Shown here one piece after another: positions 1 to 4,393 of a DNA stretch of 8,463 nucleotides. This stretch comes from Thermoleophilia bacterium (lineage in GTDB: Bacteria; Actinomycetota; Thermoleophilia; Gaiellales; Gaiellaceae): positions 1 to 8,463 of the forward strand of contig JAICYG010000117.1 in assembly GCA_025934335.1 (NCBI GenBank), read 5' to 3'. The notes beneath the pieces were generated by a model. The model saw nothing but the letters and a program-made list of their open reading frames with translations. It did not search any database and was not told the origin of the DNA. Position 1 is the stretch's first letter. Every line of letters starts with the position of its first letter. A program made the position numbers and the translations under genes.

Positions 1-711
1 CACGGTCGAGCGACCGGGATCACGCGAGGCGATGTAGTACGGCCCCGCCGCCGGATACACGTTGATGCCCTTGGCGTCATAGGGCGTATTCGGCTTGACC
101 GGCGTGAACCACTGCATCGAGAGAATCGAGACGAACGTGGCGTTCGGCTTCGTCAGCGTGAACGAGATCGTGTTGCCCTTCGCCTTGATCCCCGAGATGT
201 GAGCGGTCTTGCCCGCGAGGAACGCCTTCCCGCCGACGATCGCGTTCTGGAGATCGAGGTTGACGCCGAGCGGCGAGCCCATCTTCGGGCTCAGGATCCG
301 CTCCCACGACCGCTGGTAGGCGGCGGCGGTGACCGGCGAGCCGTCCGAGAAGCGAAGGCCCTTCCGGACGTGGAACGTGTACACCCGCCCGTTCTTCGAG
401 ACGGTCGGGAACGACGTGGCACCGATCGGCACCAGCTGCGCCCCGGCCGCGCCGGCCTTCTCCTGGAAGCCGACGAGCGGCATCGACGTCGTGTAGATCA
501 TGGCCCAGTCGTCGGTGCGATAGGCGAGTTGCGGGTCGACGAAGTCGAAGTCCGCACTCGCCTCGTTGACGCGAAGCGTTCCGCCCTTCTTCGCATCGGC
601 CGAGCCGTTCTTCCTGGTGGCCGACGCCGCGCTGCCGACTGACACCGCGGCGACGAGCAATGCGACTCCCGTGACGAGCGTCAACAGGGAGAGCACCTGC
701 GTCCTGCGCAT
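1..711 (-). CDS. Peptide-type ABC transporter substrate-binding protein, N-terminal part (paralogue 1)
   Basis: The first 237 codons of an extracellular solute-binding protein (SBP_bac_5, the oligopeptide/dipeptide/nickel family); the C-terminal half lies beyond position 1. It would capture a peptide or similar solute outside the membrane and deliver it to an ABC permease. The product starts MRRTQVLSLLTLVTG, a hydrophobic export signal (about residues 5-30) with no lipobox cysteine. Family signatures seen are YTFHVRKGLRFSDGSPVTAAAY (about 111-132, the usual 'F.LR.g..FsDG.pv.a.D' block) and GPYYIASRDPG (223-233). The ATG at 709-711 is preceded, on the coding strand, by AGGAAGG seven bases upstream. 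By hand alignment it is about 78% identical to the protein encoded at 6058-4394, with no net indel over 237 residues, so the two are recent paralogues. The LysR gene ending at 822 lies upstream in the same direction. Substrate is unknown. Confidence 0.93.
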   Translation of the reverse strand, partial: MRRTQVLSLLTLVTGVALLVAAVSVGSAASATRKNGSADAKKGGTLRVNEASADFDFVDPQLAYRTDDWAMIYTTSMPLVGFQEKAGAAGAQLVPIGATSFPTVSKNGRVYTFHVRKGLRFSDGSPVTAAAYQRSWERILSPKMGSPLGVNLDLQNAIVGGKAFLAGKTAHISGIKAKGNTISFTLTKPNATFVSILSMQWFTPVKPNTPYDAKGINVYPAAGPYYIASRDPGRSTV

Positions 712-718
712 CAAGGCC

Positions 719-725
719 CCTTCCT
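719..725 (-). promoter_or_regulatory. Ribosome binding site of binding protein 1
   Basis: On the coding (minus) strand AGGAAGG lies seven bases before the ATG at 711, a good Shine-Dalgarno match. It supports the chosen start and shows that this gene has a leader, unlike the nearby regulator genes that appear leaderless. Confidence 0.7.
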
Positions 726-737
726 CTAGCCGGTGTC

Positions 738-758
738 GCGCGGCAGCCGTTGCCGCGC
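738..758. other. Hairpin in the leader between LysR regulator 1 and binding protein 1
   Basis: GCGCGGCA (738-745) and TGCCGCGC (751-758) form a perfect 8-bp GC-rich stem around a 5-base loop. It lies 63 bases after the LysR stop and 27 bases before the binding-protein start, both genes being on the minus strand. There is no T-run after it on the minus strand. It could be a weak terminator of the LysR transcript or a leader structure of the binding-protein mRNA; short GC stems also arise by chance in DNA this GC-rich. Confidence 0.4.
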
Positions 759-769
759 ATTCACACATG
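759..769. promoter_or_regulatory. Candidate regulator site (ATTCACACATG) upstream of binding protein 1
   Basis: The 11-mer ATTCACACATG matches ATTCACATATG on the minus strand at 4353-4343 in 10 of 11 positions. The second copy lies between binding protein 2 and its neighbouring LysR gene. Both copies are in intergenic DNA next to a binding-protein gene and a LysR-type regulator gene, so a shared operator is plausible. This copy is only half-palindromic (TTCACACATGCA). No footprint or further copy is available; chance is not excluded. Confidence 0.3.
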
Positions 770-821
770 CAGACGGGAGGAGCCGCGCGAAGTCGGGACC
801 TATGAGGTTCGCCGATTCGTG

Positions 822-1787
822 TCAGGCGTGCGCCGATACCGGCGGCCTGGCGTCGTCGGCATGGGCGGCGCCGAGCGCGAGCCGCACGACGCGCTCGACC
901 GCCTCGTCGCCGCTTCTGTCGCGCCGCCAGGCGAGCGCGACGAGCCGGGGCGGCTGGTCGGCGATCGGCAGGAAGCGCAGCCCCTGCAGGCGGGAGGTCC
1001 CCGCCTCGGCCTCGACCGCGAGGCGCGGCACGAGCCCGCACCCGAGCCCGGCCGAGGTCATCGAGAGGACGGAGGCGTAGTCGGCGAGCCTCGTCACGAT
1101 CCGCAGGTTCGCGCCGGCGGCACGCAGAGCGCCCTCGACGACCTTCTGCGTCGGCACCTGCTCGAAGGCGACGAGCGGCAGGTTCGAGAGGTCGTTCGCC
1201 GTGACCGAGCGCTGCTGCCACACGAGCGGGTGATCGGTGCGGACGACGAGCAGCCACGGGTCGCGCAGGATCTCGACGGTCTCGATCTCCTCGCCGGATA
1301 CCGGCAGCAGGACGAACGCGACGTCGAGCTCGCCGGACTCCAGCATCCTCACGAGGTGGTCGACCGACGAGTCCTCGCGAAGCGACGCGGACACGGGCGG
1401 CGCGGAGGACGTGAGCTCGTGCACGACTCCCGGCAGGAGCGTCTGGGAGACGCTCTGGAACGTGCCGATGCGGATCGTCTCGGGGCCGGCGGCCGTGAGC
1501 GCGGAGACGTCCTCGCGCGCGGCGTTCAGGCGCGCGTTGATCGCCCGTGCATGCTCGACGAGCCGCTCGCCTTCACGGGTGAGCGTGACACCGCGCGACC
1601 CACGGATCCGCGCAACGAGGCGCGCCCCGACGAGCCGCTCGAGCGTCGCGATCTGGCCGCTGACCGCCGACTGGCTGTAGCCGAGCCGCTCTGCGGCCGC
1701 GCTGAACGAGCCTGCCGCCGCGATTGCCTCGAGTGCCGCTAGATGGCGGAACTCGATGCCCTGCCAGCTGCCGGGATCGGTGGCCAC
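822..1787 (-). CDS. LysR-type transcriptional regulator 1
   Basis: A 321-residue LysR-type regulator, the normal family length (about 300-330). The N-terminal winged helix-turn-helix spans about residues 10-70 (FRHLAALEAIAAAGSF, then the recognition region LGYSQSAVSGQIATLERLVG and the wing RGSRGVTLT). A linker helix follows, then the two-lobed periplasmic-binding-like effector domain from about residue 95 (ETIRIGTFQSV) to the C terminus, with the typical late block SAGLGCGLVPRLAVE. The start is GTG at 1787; no strong ribosome site is visible (TAGGTG is weak), and the frame stays open a little upstream, so the start is not certain. It lies 62 bp downstream of MarR and 110 bp upstream of binding protein 1, all in the same direction, so control of that binding protein is the simplest inference. 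Its DNA-binding domain is about two thirds identical to that of the LysR encoded at 4286-3324. The ligand is unknown. Confidence 0.95.
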   Translation of the reverse strand: MATDPGSWQGIEFRHLAALEAIAAAGSFSAAAERLGYSQSAVSGQIATLERLVGARLVARIRGSRGVTLTREGERLVEHARAINARLNAAREDVSALTAAGPETIRIGTFQSVSQTLLPGVVHELTSSAPPVSASLREDSSVDHLVRMLESGELDVAFVLLPVSGEEIETVEILRDPWLLVVRTDHPLVWQQRSVTANDLSNLPLVAFEQVPTQKVVEGALRAAGANLRIVTRLADYASVLSMTSAGLGCGLVPRLAVEAEAGTSRLQGLRFLPIADQPPRLVALAWRRDRSGDEAVERVVRLALGAAHADDARPPVSAHA

Positions 1788-1799
1788 ACCTATTTGAAC

Positions 1800-1811
1800 G
1801 ACGAATTCGTC
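1800..1811. promoter_or_regulatory. 12-bp perfect palindrome between MarR and LysR regulator 1
   Basis: GACGAATTCGTC is a perfect 12-bp inverted repeat in the 62-bp gap between the MarR stop (1850) and the GTG of LysR regulator 1 (1787). It begins 12 bases before that start codon, where a regulator would block transcription or initiation. It is AT-richer than its surroundings. A related half, ACGAATT, occurs at 6085-6091 upstream of binding protein 2. Which protein, if any, binds here is unknown. Confidence 0.35.
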
Positions 1812-1849
1812 CGCCGGTTCGGTCGCGGCGGCGAAACTTAGCTCCTTCT

Positions 1850-2362
1850 TTACGAATCGTCCTCATCATCGGGGAAAGCGGCAAGAAGCTTCCGGAGCAG
1901 GCGGTTGAGCTGCTGCTGCTCGCTGCGGCTCAGCACGTGCACGGCCTCCGCCTCGTGCTCGCCGAGCTCGTTCACCGCCACGTGCCACAGCTTCGAGCCG
2001 GCCTCCGTCGCCTCGACGATGACGCTGCGCCGGTCGGCCGGGTTCCGGACGCGGCGGATCAGGCTTCGCTGCTCGAGCCGGTCGAGCACGTTCGTCATCG
2101 CGCCCGTCGTGACCATCAGGCGGGTCGAGAGGTCGCTCGGCGAGATCGGCGTCTCGCCGGCGAGCAGCAGGTTCGTCAGCACCTGCCAGTCCCGCCACGT
2201 GATCCCGTGCCCGTCCAGGGATTCCTTTGAGCGGAGCATGAAGCCGCGGCCGATGACGGAGATCCGGTCGGTGATCCCCTCGACCAGCGGATCGACCCTG
2301 TCGACACCGGGCATCGCGGCAAGCCGCTCGAGCAGGCGGTCAATGTGGTCGGCGTCGGCCAC
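1850..2362 (-). CDS. MarR-family winged-helix transcriptional regulator
   Basis: A 170-residue protein of the MarR family, dimeric winged-helix regulators usually acting as ligand-released repressors. From the GTG at 2362 the domain order is an N-terminal dimerisation helix, then ITWRDWQVLTNLLLAG (54-69), the helix-turn-helix ISPSDLSTRLMVTTGAMTNV (73-92) with recognition helix around TTGAMTNVLDRLE, and the beta wing with the hallmark NPADRRSVIVEATEAG (107-122). C-terminal helices end in an acidic tail (PDDEDDS). The GTG start fits because a TANNNT box (TACGAT, 2374-2369) ends six bases before it, as in leaderless genes. An ATG at 2314 (residue 17) is an alternative, but it would shorten the first helix. 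The longer upstream reading frame runs antisense through the LysR gene at 2417 and is not credible. It is divergent from that LysR gene and upstream of LysR regulator 1. Confidence 0.93.
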   Translation of the reverse strand: MADADHIDRLLERLAAMPGVDRVDPLVEGITDRISVIGRGFMLRSKESLDGHGITWRDWQVLTNLLLAGETPISPSDLSTRLMVTTGAMTNVLDRLEQRSLIRRVRNPADRRSVIVEATEAGSKLWHVAVNELGEHEAEAVHVLSRSEQQQLNRLLRKLLAAFPDDEDDS

Positions 2363-2368
2363 GTCTTC

Positions 2369-2374
2369 ATCGTA
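2369..2374 (-). promoter_or_regulatory. Candidate -10 box of the MarR gene (leaderless)
   Basis: On the minus strand TACGAT fits the TANNNT -10 consensus and is followed by exactly six bases before the GTG start at 2362. Transcription would then begin at or next to the start codon, giving a leaderless mRNA, which fits the lack of a Shine-Dalgarno sequence. No convincing -35 hexamer is visible. Confidence 0.5.
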
Positions 2375-2385
2375 CGTTAACTGAT

Positions 2386-2395
2386 TCGACGTCGA
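2386..2395. promoter_or_regulatory. Central palindrome in the MarR/LysR divergent promoter, probable operator
   Basis: TCGACGTCGA is a perfect 10-bp palindrome, with weaker outer symmetry (AA...A before, T...TT after). It lies almost exactly midway between the two divergent start codons: 23 bases from the MarR GTG and 21 from the LysR ATG. A protein bound here would cover the upstream part of both promoters. MarR proteins commonly repress their own gene and a divergent neighbour from such a site, so MarR is the likeliest binder; LysR regulator 2 autoregulation is the alternative. Confidence 0.5.
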
Positions 2396-2404
2396 GTAGC
2401 TTGA

Positions 2405-2410
2405 TATAAA
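2405..2410 (+). promoter_or_regulatory. Candidate -10 box of LysR regulator 2 (leaderless)
   Basis: TATAAA, a near-consensus -10 hexamer in otherwise GC-rich DNA, is followed by the six bases GCGAAA and then the ATG at 2417. Transcription would start at the A of the ATG, so the mRNA is probably leaderless. No Shine-Dalgarno sequence is present. The spacing equals that of the MarR -10 box on the other strand. Confidence 0.6.
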
Positions 2411-2416
2411 GCGAAA

Positions 2417-3358
2417 ATGTCGGCGGTCGCCGAGCTCCCCGTCGATCGGGGCTGGGTCGGAGTCGAGCTGCGTCACCTGACGGCGCTCGCGGCGATCGCG
2501 CGCACGAACTCCTTCGTCCGGGCCGCGCGCAGCCTCGGTTACACCCAGAGCGCGATCAGCGCCCAGATCGCGGCGCTCGAGCGCGCGGTCGGCGTGCAGC
2601 TGATCAGCCGCGCCCGCGGCTCGCGGTTCGTGCGGCTCACGGCCGAGGGCGAGATCCTGCTCGCGCACGCGGCGGCCGTCGCGAACGAGCTCGACCGCGC
2701 CCGGGCGAGAATCGCGGAACGCGCCGGCGGCGAGGCAGCGGTTGCCGGCGTGCGCCTCGGCGCCCCCAGGTCGCTGGCTCCGCTCCTCCCCCCGTTGCTC
2801 GCGCTGCTTCGCCACGAGGCGCCCTCGGCACGCGTGCTCGTACGCGAACTCGACGAGGACCGCGCGGTCGCCGCGCTGGAGCACGAGGAGGCGACCCTGT
2901 GCCTGACCACGGCCGCGCCGCTCGCAGCGGCCCGGCTCGACGGCGTGCACGTCGCGAGCGACCCGTTCGTCCTCGTCGCTCCCGATCTCGTCGACGCCGC
3001 CTCCGCGACGACGGATCTCGACTCGCTCGCCTGGCTGCCGCTCGCCGCTCTCGCCACCGGCAGCGCAGCACGCCCCGTCGACGATCTCTTCGCAAGGGCA
3101 CGCCTGCATCCGTCCTTCGTGCTGCGGAGCGACGACGCAGCGGCGCTGAACGCTGTTGCGCGCGAGAAGGTCGCTGCAGCGGTCCTGCCGCGGCTTCTCG
3201 TCGACGCCGACCTCCTGCCTCACGCCCTCCCGCTCGACCGCCTGCTCGAGCCGCGCGAGATCAGCATCGCGTGGCCTGCCGGCCGCGACGTCGCACCCGC
3301 GGCGCGACTGGTCGTGAACGCCGCTACGCGCGTCGGCGCGCGTCGATCTCGCTCGTAG
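2417..3358 (+). CDS. LysR-type transcriptional regulator 2
   Basis: A 313-residue LysR-type regulator. The N-terminal winged helix-turn-helix covers about residues 16-78, with LRHLTALAAIARTNSF, the recognition region LGYTQSAISAQIAALERAVG and the wing RGSRFVRLTAEGE. The effector domain follows from about residue 108 (VAGVRLGAPRSLAPLL) and is unusually rich in Ala, Leu and Arg. The late block KVAAAVLPRLLVDAD corresponds to the 'G.G...lP' region of relatives but lacks the glycines seen in the other two LysR proteins here, so its ligand pocket may differ. The ATG at 2417 is chosen because TATAAA ends six bases before it. The gene diverges from marR over a 54-bp gap and overlaps the convergent LysR regulator 3 by 35 bp at the 3' end. 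Its target is not evident; marR, itself or the flanking binding-protein genes are candidates. Confidence 0.94.
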   Translation: MSAVAELPVDRGWVGVELRHLTALAAIARTNSFVRAARSLGYTQSAISAQIAALERAVGVQLISRARGSRFVRLTAEGEILLAHAAAVANELDRARARIAERAGGEAAVAGVRLGAPRSLAPLLPPLLALLRHEAPSARVLVRELDEDRAVAALEHEEATLCLTTAAPLAAARLDGVHVASDPFVLVAPDLVDAASATTDLDSLAWLPLAALATGSAARPVDDLFARARLHPSFVLRSDDAAALNAVAREKVAAAVLPRLLVDADLLPHALPLDRLLEPREISIAWPAGRDVAPAARLVVNAATRVGARRSRS

Positions 3359-4286
3359 CCGCGAGCGCCGCGGCGACGCGGCTCGCCTGCCGCGTCACCG
3401 CGGAGACGAACTCCTCGATCTCCGCCGATCTCCCGCGCTCGCGATGCCACGCGAGCGCCAGCCGGCGCGGCGGCAGGGTGTCGGACGGGTCGATCGGCAG
3501 CACCGTCACTCCCGGTGACGAAGCCGCCGCGAGGCGAGGCAGCACGGCGCAGCCGACCGACGCGGCGACGAGCGCGTGGATCGTGGCGTTGTTGTCGGAG
3601 CGAGAGCGAATCGCAGGCGAGACGCCGCGGGCAGCGAGCTCGGTCTCCACGCGCGTGCGCGTCGGTCCGTGAGCGACGAGGCCGCTGCGCGCGACCTCTT
3701 CGAGCGTCAGGGGGCGCCGGCGGGCGAGGAGCGAGCTCGACGGGACGAGCGCGACGTACGGGTCGTCGAGCAGGTCGGCGTACGCCAGCGCCGGCTCCTC
3801 GATCGGGTGCTGCGTCAGCGCGACGTCGACGTCGCGGTCGCGGACGAGCGCCTGCATCGCGCTGCCCGTCTCGCGCTCGACGAAGATCGTCGAACCGGCT
3901 GCCGCGCGGAACCGCGGCAGGATCGGTGTCACGAGCAGCGCCGCCAGGTTCTGGTACGACCCGACACGGAAGACCGAGTCCCGCTCGTTCGCGATCGACG
4001 CGACGTCGGATTGCGCGACCCGCACGCGCGCGAGGATCGCGGAGGCGTGCTCGAGCAGCGCCTCGCCGGCGGGCGTGAGCACCGAGAGGCGCGAGCCGCG
4101 TGTCCGTTGCACGAGCGTCGCGCCGACGACACGCTCGAGCGCCAGGATCTGGTGGCTGATCGCGGACTGAACGTAGCCGAGGCGCTGCGCGGCGCCGCGA
4201 AACGATCCTTCGCGCGCCACCGCTTCGAGTGCCGCCAGATGGCGGATCTCGAGGCCGATCCAGCTCGCATCGCCGCTCGTGCTCAT
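3324..4286 (-). CDS. LysR-type transcriptional regulator 3
   Basis: A 320-residue LysR-type regulator starting at the ATG at 4286 (MSTSGDASWIGLEIRHLAAL). The winged helix-turn-helix spans about residues 12-72, with recognition region LGYVQSAISHQILALERVVG and wing RGSRLSVLTPAGE. The effector domain runs from about residue 100 (VFRVGSYQNLAALLV), with the late block VAASVGCAVLPRLAAA. The frame is open far upstream, but that stretch is antisense-like shadow of the binding-protein gene; alignment with LysR regulator 1 places the true N terminus at this ATG. The only ribosome-site candidate, GCGAGG, abuts the start codon, so initiation may be weak or leaderless. It lies 107 bp downstream of binding protein 2 in the same direction, separated by a strong hairpin, so it is probably transcribed on its own. 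Likely role: control of the adjacent binding protein (inference from context). Confidence 0.95.
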   Translation of the reverse strand: MSTSGDASWIGLEIRHLAALEAVAREGSFRGAAQRLGYVQSAISHQILALERVVGATLVQRTRGSRLSVLTPAGEALLEHASAILARVRVAQSDVASIANERDSVFRVGSYQNLAALLVTPILPRFRAAAGSTIFVERETGSAMQALVRDRDVDVALTQHPIEEPALAYADLLDDPYVALVPSSSLLARRRPLTLEEVARSGLVAHGPTRTRVETELAARGVSPAIRSRSDNNATIHALVAASVGCAVLPRLAAASSPGVTVLPIDPSDTLPPRRLALAWHRERGRSAEIEEFVSAVTRQASRVAAALAATSEIDARRRA

Positions 4287-4340
4287 CCTCGCGAGCTTTG
4301 ACGGCCTTGCGCGCCCGCGGTTGAGCGGCAATCGCGATCG

Positions 4341-4352
4341 TTCATATGTGAA
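4341..4352. promoter_or_regulatory. Candidate operator (TTCATATGTGAA) upstream of LysR regulator 3
   Basis: TTCATATGTGAA is a near-palindrome with one mismatched pair, AT-rich in a GC-rich intergenic gap and 54 bases upstream of the LysR ATG at 4286. That is a reasonable place for a LysR autoregulatory site. Read on the minus strand, ATTCACATATG (4353-4343) recurs with one change at 759-769 upstream of binding protein 1. Binding is not shown by sequence alone. Confidence 0.4.
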
Positions 4353-4353
4353 T

Positions 4354-4387
4354 CGACGCGGAGGCGCCGCGTGGCGCCTCCGCGTCG
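4354..4387 (-). terminator. Perfect 15-bp hairpin terminator after binding protein 2
   Basis: CGACGCGGAGGCGCC (4354-4368) and GGCGCCTCCGCGTCG (4373-4387) are perfect inverted repeats around the 4-base loop GCGT. The stem starts six bases after the TGA stop of the binding-protein gene (4394-4396, minus strand). No T-run follows on the minus strand, which is common for hairpin terminators in high-GC actinobacteria. It should insulate LysR regulator 3 from binding-protein transcription, or stabilise the 3' end of that mRNA. Confidence 0.8.
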
Positions 4388-4393
4388 CACGCC

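Noticed and set aside
77..760. Minus-strand open frame overlapping binding protein 1
   Set aside because: It is a different frame of the same DNA; the frame starting at the ATG at 711 gives a protein nearly identical in motifs to the complete paralogue.
750..1742. Plus-strand open frame opposite LysR regulator 1
   Set aside because: Arg/Asp/Glu-rich, without recognisable domain, and fully antisense to a clear LysR protein.
2363..3223. N-terminal extension of the MarR protein antisense to LysR regulator 2
   Set aside because: The extension is Arg/Glu/Gly-rich shadow sequence opposite a well-supported LysR gene; the MarR family length and a promoter-like box support the GTG at 2362.
3324..4286. 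LysR-linked metabolic operon (divergent enzyme gene) as the regulator's target
   Set aside because: No enzyme gene lies divergent from any of the three LysR genes; the neighbours are other regulators or binding proteins, so a classical LysR-enzyme pairing cannot be claimed.
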